Assembly (NCBI GenBank): GCA_018055565.1
Contig: JAGPHI010000027.1
Location: 1 to 8,086, forward strand
DNA length: 8,086 nucleotides
Direction of reading: 5' to 3'
Source of the DNA: Oscillospiraceae bacterium
GTDB lineage: Bacteria; Bacillota; Clostridia; Oscillospirales; Ruminococcaceae
In this document: in pieces, positions 1-6,347 of the stretch
How positions within the stretch are numbered: the first letter of the stretch is position 1
Layout: the number at the start of each line of letters is the position of its first letter
Translations under genes and position numbers: made by a program
Notes under the pieces: model-generated
Told to the model about the DNA's origin: nothing
What the model saw: the letters and a program-made list of their open reading frames with translations, nothing else
Databases searched by the model: none

Positions 1-561
1 GTTTACCCCGCGATGGATGATATTTTTAACGCATTTCACAGCACGCCTTACAGCAGCGTAAAAGTGCTGCTTTTAGGGCAAGACCCTTACCACAATGAAA
101 ACCAAGCGGTTGGGGCAAGCTTTTCGGTGCCGCCCACGCAAGCCGTGCTGCCGCCATCGCTTGTGAACATCTTTAAAGAGCTGCAAGCCGACCTCGGCTG
201 TGCAGCACCACCTAACGGCTGCTTACAAAAATGGTCTAATCAGGGCGTGCTTTTATTAAACACCGTGCTTACCGTGCGCGCACATGCGGCAAATTCCCAC
301 GCGGGGCACGGCTGGGAGCAATTTACCGACGCGGTGATAAACGCTGTAAACCGCAAGGATGCGCCTGTTGTGTGCATCTTATGGGGGCGCCCCGCGCAAA
401 CGAAGCGCCCCATGCTAACAAACCCACGGCATTTGGTGCTGTGTGCGCCGCACCCAAGCCCGCTTTCTGCCTATCGCGGTTTTTTTGGCAGCCGCCCGTT
501 TTCACAAACGAATGCATTTTTAACTGCGCATGGCGAAGCGCCGATTGATTGGCAGCTTTGA
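1..561 (+). CDS. ung: Uracil-DNA glycosylase, family 1 (5'-truncated by window edge)
   Basis: Base-excision repair enzyme that removes uracil from DNA, leaving an abasic site; cytoplasmic. The frame is open from base 1 (V-Y-P-A before the first internal ATG at 13). Homologues continue through this stretch (YPPxxDxFNAF), so the ATG at 13 is not the start and the gene begins outside the window. Counting from base 1, the water-activating motif GQDPYH is at residues 26-31 (catalytic Asp28, with Gln27 and Tyr30). The uracil-stacking Phe is F41, the uracil-reading Asn is N87 in LLLNTVLTV, and the DNA-intercalation loop HPSPLS is at 151-156 (His151, Leu155). All the classical active-site residues are therefore present. 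Compared with E. coli Ung (Asp64), about 36 residues are missing. The C-terminus (PIDWQL) ends slightly earlier than in E. coli. The segment after GQDPYH reads NENQAVGASFSV, a modest departure from the common GPGQAHGLxFSV. The downstream gene is 143 bases away, so this gene is probably not in the same operon. Identity is very secure. Confidence 0.97.
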   Translation, partial: VYPAMDDIFNAFHSTPYSSVKVLLLGQDPYHNENQAVGASFSVPPTQAVLPPSLVNIFKELQADLGCAAPPNGCLQKWSNQGVLLLNTVLTVRAHAANSHAGHGWEQFTDAVINAVNRKDAPVVCILWGRPAQTKRPMLTNPRHLVLCAPHPSPLSAYRGFFGSRPFSQTNAFLTAHGEAPIDWQL

Positions 562-572
562 TACAAAACGGG

Positions 573-593
573 GCGGGCAGGCAAATCTGCCGC
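573..593 (+). other. Small hairpin downstream of ung, not a canonical terminator
   Basis: Twelve bases after the ung stop, GGCAG (576-580) can pair with CTGCC (587-591) around a six-base loop. The stem can be extended by two G-C pairs if G575 bulges out. No T-run follows directly; the first T-tract is at about 622-626. It may slow or partly terminate ung transcription, but it could equally be chance in GC-rich spacer. Confidence 0.25.
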
Positions 594-638
594 GCACTGG
601 CGCAAAACGATAAAAAGCAAATTTTTCAAACACATGTA

Positions 639-668
639 TCATATTTGCCGCATTTGTGGGCAATATGA
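639..668. promoter_or_regulatory. Imperfect inverted repeat upstream of the DUF1254-transporter unit
   Basis: The left arm TCATATTTGCC (639-649) matches the reverse complement of the right arm GGCAATATGA (659-668) except for one extra T. The arms are separated by nine bases. The repeat is AT-rich and lies 36 bases before the start codon at 705, where an operator overlapping a promoter would be expected. The right arm contains TATGAT (664-669), which could be a -10 element, but no convincing -35 element sits at the proper spacing. No T-run follows, so a terminator role is unlikely. Regulatory function is an inference. Confidence 0.35.
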
Positions 669-690
669 TGAAGACGACCATTGATTTGAC

Positions 691-696
691 AAGGAG
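691..696 (+). promoter_or_regulatory. Ribosome binding site of the DUF1254/DUF1214 gene
   Basis: AAGGAG lies eight bases before the ATG at 705. It fixes this start; no competing in-frame start with a comparable site is nearby. Confidence 0.8.
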
Positions 697-704
697 AATA
701 TGCT

Positions 705-1943
705 ATGAACGACACCGAAATGCTGCGTATAATTAAAGATACCTATCTATACGGATACCCCATTGTGGGGATGTACGAGCTATTGCATGCACAGGTGATG
801 GATGCAAACACCAAAACCAGCGCGCTAAACGAATTTGCGCATACCGCCGAGGTGGCCTCGCCCAAAACATCGTTTATCCCCGCGCCCAATAACGACACCT
901 CTTATTCGCGCGCATGGCTTGATTTAACCGGTGCGCCGGTGATCATTGCCGTGCCGGACACGGATGACCGCTATTACTCCATCCAGCTTTTAAACCTTTT
1001 TAGCGAAACCATAATCAATGTGGGCAGGCGCACCACAGGCACACAGGCTGCAAAATTTGCCATTGTAGGGCCAAATTGGGATGGCGAGTTGCCAAACGAT
1101 GCGCAGATTATTCGCTGCGACACCCCGTTTGCGCTGGCTTTTTTGCGCATTTTGATTAACGGCCCGCAAGACATTGCCGCCGTTCGGGAAATCCAAAGCA
1201 AGATTGTGATACAAGCGCCGCCCGCTGCGGGCGTAAACGGCCTTGTGCCCTATAAAAACGCCACTAAGGCCGAATTTTTTGAAACGCTGCACGCCGTTTT
1301 ATCGCTTACACCCGTGCAAAAGGGCGAAGAGGTTTATTTGGCCAACTGCGAGCTGTGCCTGCACGCCCCAATGGCTTTGCTGGAGCAAGGCTGTGCCGAA
1401 GCCCTTGCCGACATTGAAAAAGGCGGCACCACCTTTGGCGAGGCATGCAATTTTTGGCGCATTGCCCGCAAGGGTATTGGCAATTACGGGCAAGACTATC
1501 TGCAAAGAGCCGTGGTTTGGCATAAAGGGGCGCTGGCCAATCAGCCCGAAGAATCGCTGTATCCCAGCACCTTTCAAGACAGCACCGGCGCGCTTTTAGA
1601 CGGCACGCAGTGCTACACCCTAACGTTTGCCAAAGGGCAGCTGCCGCCGGTAAGCCAGTTTTGGTCGCTGACGCTATATATTTTTGACAATGCGTTTTTA
1701 TACGATAACGAAATTGACCGCTATTCCATTGGCGATCGCACAAACGGGCTTTCGTATGACGAGGACGGGTCGCTTACCATTTATTTGCAAAACAAAGCCC
1801 CGCAATCTGCACAAAAAAAGGCCAATTGGATGCCCGTGCCCACCGAGCGCTTTTTTATTGTGTTGCGCTTATATGGCCCCAGCGAAGCGGTTGTGCGCGG
1901 CGATTGGCAGCCCCCCGCCGTGCAAAAAAGCGCTGATTGCTAA
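705..1943 (+). CDS. DUF1254/DUF1214 domain protein (COG5361-type), function unknown
   Basis: A 412-residue protein with the two-domain layout of COG5361. The DUF1254 region spans roughly residues 40-170. It is marked by PNNDTSYSRAWLDL (61-74), a VPDTDDRYYSIQLLN stretch (83-97), the N-V-G-R-R-T-T-G segment (105-112) and GPNWDGELP (122-130). The DUF1214 region spans roughly 300-395. It is marked by FWSLTLY (319-325), DRYSIGDRTNGL (338-349), DGSLTIYLQ (354-362), NWMPVP (374-379) and FFIVLRLY (383-390). The family's biochemical role is not established, so none is assigned. Many proteobacterial relatives carry an N-terminal export signal. This one starts directly with a charged, non-hydrophobic segment (MNDTEMLRIIKDTYLYGYP), so it is predicted to be cytoplasmic. 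The start is supported by AAGGAG eight bases upstream. The stop is 12 bases before an MFS transporter gene in the same direction, so the two are very likely co-transcribed and may act on one compound. Domain assignment is secure; function is open. Confidence 0.9.
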   Translation: MNDTEMLRIIKDTYLYGYPIVGMYELLHAQVMDANTKTSALNEFAHTAEVASPKTSFIPAPNNDTSYSRAWLDLTGAPVIIAVPDTDDRYYSIQLLNLFSETIINVGRRTTGTQAAKFAIVGPNWDGELPNDAQIIRCDTPFALAFLRILINGPQDIAAVREIQSKIVIQAPPAAGVNGLVPYKNATKAEFFETLHAVLSLTPVQKGEEVYLANCELCLHAPMALLEQGCAEALADIEKGGTTFGEACNFWRIARKGIGNYGQDYLQRAVVWHKGALANQPEESLYPSTFQDSTGALLDGTQCYTLTFAKGQLPPVSQFWSLTLYIFDNAFLYDNEIDRYSIGDRTNGLSYDEDGSLTIYLQNKAPQSAQKKANWMPVPTERFFIVLRLYGPSEAVVRGDWQPPAVQKSADC

Positions 1944-1949
1944 AGGAGG
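1944..1949 (+). promoter_or_regulatory. Ribosome binding site of the MFS transporter gene
   Basis: AGGAGG starts right after the upstream TAA and lies six bases before the ATG at 1956. It decides the start and supports translation from a shared transcript. Confidence 0.8.
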
Positions 1950-1955
1950 AACGCT

Positions 1956-3215
1956 ATGTCAAAAGCAAAATCGTTTCATTACGGCTGGATTATTGTAATT
2001 GCCCTGTCCCTGATACGCGGCATCGCAGGCCCCGCGCTAAACGGCTCTTCGGGTTTATTTTTAACCCCTGTTTCCGAAGAAATTGGCGTGGGCATCGGCC
2101 AGCTTTCTTTATATTTAAGCATCTCATCTGTAGCAACGATGCTGTTTCTGCCCATTGCGGGCAATTTGATCAATCAATACAGCGTAAAAACCATTGTCAT
2201 TTTGGGCGTTGCGCTACAGGCGCTTTCGTTTGCGGGGCTTGGGTTTATGCATTCGGTGTGGGGCTGGTATATCCTGTCGGTGCCGCTTGCGATGGGCGCT
2301 GTGCTGCTGGTAAACCTGCTAGGGCCTGTGCTGATTAATCGCTGGTTTGTGAGCAAAAAGGGCTTTGTGATGGGCATTATGATGACCATCACCAGCTTAT
2401 TGGGCGCTGTTTTTCAGCCGCTTTTAACAGGCCTGATTGCCAATACCGGCTGGCGAAACACCTATCGCGTATTTGGCATTGCCGCTTTTGTTTGCGTGAT
2501 TGCCATTGCGCTACTCTTTTTAAAAGACAAGCCCGCCGATAAAAACCTAAAGCCCTATGGCAGCGGCGAAGCCAAAGACCCTGCATCCGATGGCGCACCT
2601 GCACAAAATATTGGCGTTGCCGCAAAAACAGCCACAAAATCCTCTGCATTTTATCTGCTTTTGCTGTTTATGGTGTGCTTTACGGGTTTTGTGGTTTTTT
2701 CGCAGCACATCCCCACGTTTGGCACAAACAGCGGCCTTAGCGCACAAAATATCGGCACTGCCCTGTCGCTTTCGATGATTGGCTCGGCGGTTGGCTCCAT
2801 TTTAATTGGCATTTTTAGCGATAAAGTGGGCATCATCCCCACCACCCTTTTTGTACTGGGGGTGGGCGCTGTGGCCATTTGCCTGTTTTTGTTTGGCGGC
2901 AGCGGCTTTGTTTTATTTGCCGTGGCCACGTTTTTGCACGGATTGGCCACATCGGCCATCGGCGTAGTGGCGCCGCTTTTAACGTCTGGCTTTTTTGGCT
3001 CTAAAGATTACGAAAAGCTGTTCTCTCTTGTAATGACGGGCTCGCCGCTGGCTTCTATTGTGCTTTTGCCCACCTACGGCTTTATTTATGACCGCATGGC
3101 CAGCTATCGCATTGTTTTGCTGTTTATCTTAGCTTTGTTGGCGATAGGGGCCATCAGCCTGCTGCTGGGCTTTAAAAGCAGCAAAAAGCTGCCTAGAGAA
3201 AACGCGCAGCACTAA
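1956..3215 (+). CDS. Major facilitator superfamily transporter, OFA/monocarboxylate-like
   Basis: A 419-residue integral membrane protein with about 12 predicted helices: approximately residues 11-31, 48-68, 78-97, 101-122, 137-159, 171-190, 231-251, 266-287, 292-313, 316-341, 355-377 and 384-405. A hydrophilic central loop (about 191-230) separates the two six-helix halves. The opening FHYGWIIV (7-14), the cytoplasmic loop and helix NRWFVSKKGFVMGI (128-141), GWRNTYRVFG (165-174) and the SDK motif after helix 8 (288-290) are typical of the oxalate/formate antiporter (OFA) and monocarboxylate branch. The substrate cannot be named. The basic residues used by OxlT in helices 8 and 11 (known from that protein) have no visible counterpart here, while an arginine (R21) lies inside helix 1. 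AGGAGG upstream and the 12-base spacing tie it to the DUF1254/1214 gene. A terminator follows 24 bases after the stop. Membership of the MFS is secure; the OFA subgroup is likely. Confidence 0.9.
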   Translation: MSKAKSFHYGWIIVIALSLIRGIAGPALNGSSGLFLTPVSEEIGVGIGQLSLYLSISSVATMLFLPIAGNLINQYSVKTIVILGVALQALSFAGLGFMHSVWGWYILSVPLAMGAVLLVNLLGPVLINRWFVSKKGFVMGIMMTITSLLGAVFQPLLTGLIANTGWRNTYRVFGIAAFVCVIAIALLFLKDKPADKNLKPYGSGEAKDPASDGAPAQNIGVAAKTATKSSAFYLLLLFMVCFTGFVVFSQHIPTFGTNSGLSAQNIGTALSLSMIGSAVGSILIGIFSDKVGIIPTTLFVLGVGAVAICLFLFGGSGFVLFAVATFLHGLATSAIGVVAPLLTSGFFGSKDYEKLFSLVMTGSPLASIVLLPTYGFIYDRMASYRIVLLFILALLAIGAISLLLGFKSSKKLPRENAQH

Positions 3216-3231
3216 GCTTATGCACATGTTT

Positions 3232-3265
3232 GCAAAAAAGGGCGCCCAATGGGCGCCCTTTTTGC
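3232..3265. terminator. Bidirectional rho-independent terminator between convergent genes
   Basis: A perfect eight-pair stem GGGCGCCC (3240-3247 and 3251-3258) closes a three-base AAT loop. It is preceded by six A (3234-3239) and followed by five T (3259-3263). The A and T tracts extend the pairing, and an outer GC pairs with GC, so each strand reads as a GC-rich stem followed by a T-run. It sits 16 bases after the plus-strand transporter stop and 23 bases beyond the minus-strand cyclase stop, so it should serve both transcripts. Confidence 0.93.
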
Positions 3266-3288
3266 GTTTACTATATAGGAAAACGAAA

Positions 3289-6200
3289 TTATAACGTCGT
3301 CACTGGTACGTCTAGGATTTCTTGCGTGTCCACGCTGTCTAACAGGCACATCGTTTGCCCGTCCGTCCATTTCACCCAAGAGGCCGAAACCCGAATGCAC
3401 TTGCCCAGCTTTGGATTATCCATGCGCATTGCATAATGGTTCAGATTTTTTTCTTGCAGGGCTTGCATGGGGCAGCCTTTACAGGGTTTTTCCTGCCCGC
3501 GTATCACCTGATAGCACAAGCTGCCGATTTTTGCTTCAGGTAAAACCGTTAAGGTTTTTTCATTGAGAAATAGGATTTCATATGTATTGGGATTCACCAC
3601 ATAGGCATACGAGTCCATCGCGTTGATAATGGATAAGCCCATTTGTTTTTCCGCATACAGTTTTTCTTCCACGCGCATGCCCAAAACAAACACGCCCAAA
3701 ATATGCGCAATGTTTTGCAAAACGGCGGTTTCCTTTTTGCGCAATGGGCGAATGCGTCTGCATTTATCAAAGCCCACAAAGCCTTTAAATGCATCCCCCT
3801 GTGTGATAGAAAATTGCAGCATGCTGATGATGCCCTGCGCCTCGGCAAAGCCTTTCAGCGGCTCTTGCAGCTTACTTGCATCGGGCACAAAATAAACGCC
3901 TTTTGCTGAAAAACAGCTCTCGCAGTTGGTGATATGCTCGTTTAACACATCTTGAAAATTTTCGATTTGCGGCTCTATGCCTCGATTACACCATTCAAAC
4001 GTGTTTTTTAAGCGTCCGTCAGCGTCTTGCTTTTCAAAAACATATGCGCGGCTTACGTCATAATGCGCGCCCACAAGCTCCAGCACTGCGTTAATGGCGG
4101 CCGGCTTATCGGCGGATTCATATAAAATGCGAAACACGTATTCGGCAATATTTTCTTCAAACGTTTTATGCTCAAAAAAGTCATCTGGCTTTACTTCTTT
4201 CACTTCAGAGGACATCATGCGGATAGTATCTTGGTATATCGTATAGCTGTTTCGGCCGCCGTTTTTGGAAACATATAGCGCCGCATCGGACTTTTTATAT
4301 AATTGCGCAAAGGTTTTTCCGTGCTCGTTATATAGCGCAATGCCGATGCTGGCGGAGATGCCGCGCGTTGTGCCTTCTTGTGCAAAGCGCATGGCCAGCT
4401 TGTCGATAATTTCCTGTGCTTTGATAAATACGGTTTTTTTATTGCTGATATTTTTCATCAGTGCAATAAATTCATCGCCGCCTACGCGCCCTAAGATATC
4501 GATATCACGGAATAAATCGCGGATTTTTGAGGCAGTTTGTGAGATAACCGCATCGCCAAACGCATGCCCAAACGTATCATTTACTTGCTTAAAATGGTCA
4601 ATATCAATGATGAAAAACGCGTGTCTGCCAGCTTTGCCCTCGCCGGTAGATAAAAAATCGGTAATGTGCTTTTCGGTAGCGGTTTTGTTATACAGCGCGG
4701 TCAATGCGTCGTGCTCCGCTTGATACAGTAGCGCCAGTTCTCTTGTTTTTTCTTCGTCAATGTTTTCCACATACGAATATCCAATTAAATCGCCGGTTTG
4801 CACGTCTTCAAACAAATGGAAATTGCAGCGCACCCAAATATATTCGCCATCCACATGCGGCCTGCGATAATCGCACGAAATTTCGCTTTTGCCGCTTGCG
4901 TAAGCGTCCAAAATATTTTGCCGTAAATAACATTGGCTAAACTGCGCAACATCGTCGGGGTGTAGCGCGCTTTGCATAAACGATTCAATCATATCCGAAT
5001 ACACATCGCTTTGCGCAACGCCAAAGCGCTCGCCCCATTTTTCATGGCCGGAAATAAAATGGTTTTTCGTTATATTCACCGCATACACCGTGGCAGCTTT
5101 ACCAATCATCGCTTCGTAAAATCGGCGTTCTTCGTCCGATTTCAGCTGTTTGATTTTGATATCATGGATATCGGATATGTAGCATCGAATGCTGATATCT
5201 CCGGTAACGGCATCCTTGATAATATTAATGTTTTTTCTGTGCCAGCGGCTCGATTTATCATCGGCTTTTTTGCGATATTCCAAAACAATGCGCTTTGTGC
5301 CGCTTTCATAAGCGGCAATCAGCTTGCCCCTGTTCAGCGCTTGGCAAGCCTGCTCTTCGTCCTCCGGCATGATAACGTGCTTGCAAAAAAAGCGCGTCAA
5401 GTCATCCAGTGTAACAATATCGTTTACCCCGGCCAATTGTGCCCATTCGGTATTAAACCGCACAATTTTATTTTGCGTTACATTGGCCTCGTAAATAAAG
5501 TTTTGGCTGTCGGCCATGATGCTGGAAAACTCTTTTTCGCGCTCTAATTGGCGAATATGTGTAACATTTTTGCGCACACCCACCGCGCGAATCGGGTTGC
5601 CCGCATCGTCAAACACGTTTACTAAATTTAGCTCAAATTCGTGCATTTTCCCGTCTGCATCTCTTGTGTTGATAAAGCAGGAGGCTGTTTTTTCGCCGCT
5701 TTCAATTTTTTGATACATAGCAAGATAAACATCTGCGTATTCCGGCAAAATAAACTGGTTTCGCACAAAGGTTTCGGGGCCGTTTGGCACCACGGTGCCA
5801 ATGCCGTAAAAGGCTGCTTCCTTTTCCCGAAACAGCAATTCTTTCGTACGCACGTTGTATTCAAACATCGTTATGTCCGAATACCGCATGGCCACTTCGT
5901 ATTGCTTTTTGGTAATTTTTAAATCCTCTTCTGTCTTTTTTAATGCGGTGATATCCGTAATGGTGCATTGCACCGCTTTACTGTTTGCAGGCCCGTCAAT
6001 TAAAAGGCCCTTATCCAGCACCCATAAGATGTTGCCGTTTTTGTGCCGCATGCGATAGGTAACACTAAACTGATTTTGCGTTTGCAGCTGCTGTGCAATT
6101 TGCGTTTTCACCGCCGCAACATCTGCGGGCAGCATCAAAGCCGTATGTGCGTTGCTGCACATCATGCGAATTTCTGCCATCGTATAACCCACAAGGTCCA

Positions 6201-6315
6201 AAAAACCCTTGTTTGCATATAAAAGCGTGAACGCCTCGTCATAATTGCAAATTTCCACGCCGCCAAACACGTTTTCAATCAAAATAGCCGGATTGTCGTT
6301 TTGAAAAATGTCCAT
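3289..6315 (-). CDS. Soluble multi-PAS diguanylate cyclase (PAS x4 - GGDEF - GAF - PAS)
   Basis: A 1008-residue protein predicted to make cyclic-di-GMP from two GTP. No signal peptide or membrane segment is visible, so it is probably cytoplasmic. Approximate domain order: PAS 9-127, PAS 136-257, PAS 264-387, PAS 396-522, GGDEF 532-694, GAF 720-880, PAS 889-1000. The last two PAS boundaries before the GGDEF are less certain. The cyclase domain has IIDIDHFKQVND (569-580, metal-binding Asp571), GHAFGD (583-588) and an intact GGDEF at 612-616. RDID (603-606), exactly five residues upstream, is the RxxD product-inhibition site. After the cyclase domain, CxxC pairs occur at C798/C801 and C945/C948, with C934 nearby. 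These could bind metal or sense redox state, which is inference. The ATG at 6315 has GGAGG five bases upstream. The gene follows a GGDEF-EAL gene by 32 bases with no hairpin between, so it is probably the second gene of an operon. It ends just before a shared terminator. Cyclase activity is well supported; the ligands are unknown. Confidence 0.93.
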   Translation of the reverse strand: MDIFQNDNPAILIENVFGGVEICNYDEAFTLLYANKGFLDLVGYTMAEIRMMCSNAHTALMLPADVAAVKTQIAQQLQTQNQFSVTYRMRHKNGNILWVLDKGLLIDGPANSKAVQCTITDITALKKTEEDLKITKKQYEVAMRYSDITMFEYNVRTKELLFREKEAAFYGIGTVVPNGPETFVRNQFILPEYADVYLAMYQKIESGEKTASCFINTRDADGKMHEFELNLVNVFDDAGNPIRAVGVRKNVTHIRQLEREKEFSSIMADSQNFIYEANVTQNKIVRFNTEWAQLAGVNDIVTLDDLTRFFCKHVIMPEDEEQACQALNRGKLIAAYESGTKRIVLEYRKKADDKSSRWHRKNINIIKDAVTGDISIRCYISDIHDIKIKQLKSDEERRFYEAMIGKAATVYAVNITKNHFISGHEKWGERFGVAQSDVYSDMIESFMQSALHPDDVAQFSQCYLRQNILDAYASGKSEISCDYRRPHVDGEYIWVRCNFHLFEDVQTGDLIGYSYVENIDEEKTRELALLYQAEHDALTALYNKTATEKHITDFLSTGEGKAGRHAFFIIDIDHFKQVNDTFGHAFGDAVISQTASKIRDLFRDIDILGRVGGDEFIALMKNISNKKTVFIKAQEIIDKLAMRFAQEGTTRGISASIGIALYNEHGKTFAQLYKKSDAALYVSKNGGRNSYTIYQDTIRMMSSEVKEVKPDDFFEHKTFEENIAEYVFRILYESADKPAAINAVLELVGAHYDVSRAYVFEKQDADGRLKNTFEWCNRGIEPQIENFQDVLNEHITNCESCFSAKGVYFVPDASKLQEPLKGFAEAQGIISMLQFSITQGDAFKGFVGFDKCRRIRPLRKKETAVLQNIAHILGVFVLGMRVEEKLYAEKQMGLSIINAMDSYAYVVNPNTYEILFLNEKTLTVLPEAKIGSLCYQVIRGQEKPCKGCPMQALQEKNLNHYAMRMDNPKLGKCIRVSASWVKWTDGQTMCLLDSVDTQEILDVPVTTL

Positions 6316-6320
6316 GCAAT

Positions 6321-6330
6321 CCTCCCCCTT
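6321..6330 (-). promoter_or_regulatory. Ribosome binding site of the diguanylate cyclase gene
   Basis: On the minus strand, AAGGGGGAGG lies five bases before the ATG at 6315. It is a strong site within the 32-base gap after the upstream stop codon and supports both the start choice and independent re-initiation on a shared transcript. Confidence 0.75.
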
Positions 6331-6347
6331 TCGCCAATTTGCAACAT

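Noticed and set aside
13..15. ATG at 13 as the start of ung
   Set aside because: The preceding codons (V-Y-P-A) fit the conserved family sequence, and about 36 family residues are still missing upstream.
562..704. A cyclic-di-GMP riboswitch in the spacer before the DUF1254 gene
   Set aside because: The c-di-GMP genes nearby prompted a check, but I see none of the conserved two-stem arrangement of known c-di-GMP riboswitches; only a small hairpin and an inverted repeat are present.
728..733. TATAAT as a promoter -10 element
   Set aside because: It lies within the DUF1254/1214 coding region and has no -35 element at suitable spacing.
1306..1743. A 145-codon minus-strand open frame within the DUF1254/1214 gene
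   Set aside because: It is antisense to conserved DUF1254/1214 sequence, is rich in Cys, Arg and Trp as out-of-frame translations often are, and has no ribosome site of note.
1937..2338. A 133-codon plus-strand frame overlapping the start of the transporter
   Set aside because: It is out of frame with the clear MFS protein, and the AGGAGG spacing favours the ATG at 1956.
4265..4723. A 152-codon plus-strand open frame opposite the GGDEF domain
   Set aside because: It covers the antisense of strongly conserved GGDEF motifs, shows no family resemblance, and the real gene on the other strand explains the sequence.
4972..5547. A 191-codon open frame on the plus strand inside the cyclase gene
   Set aside because: It lies entirely opposite the PAS-rich coding region, has no recognisable domain, and is a composition shadow of the real minus-strand gene.
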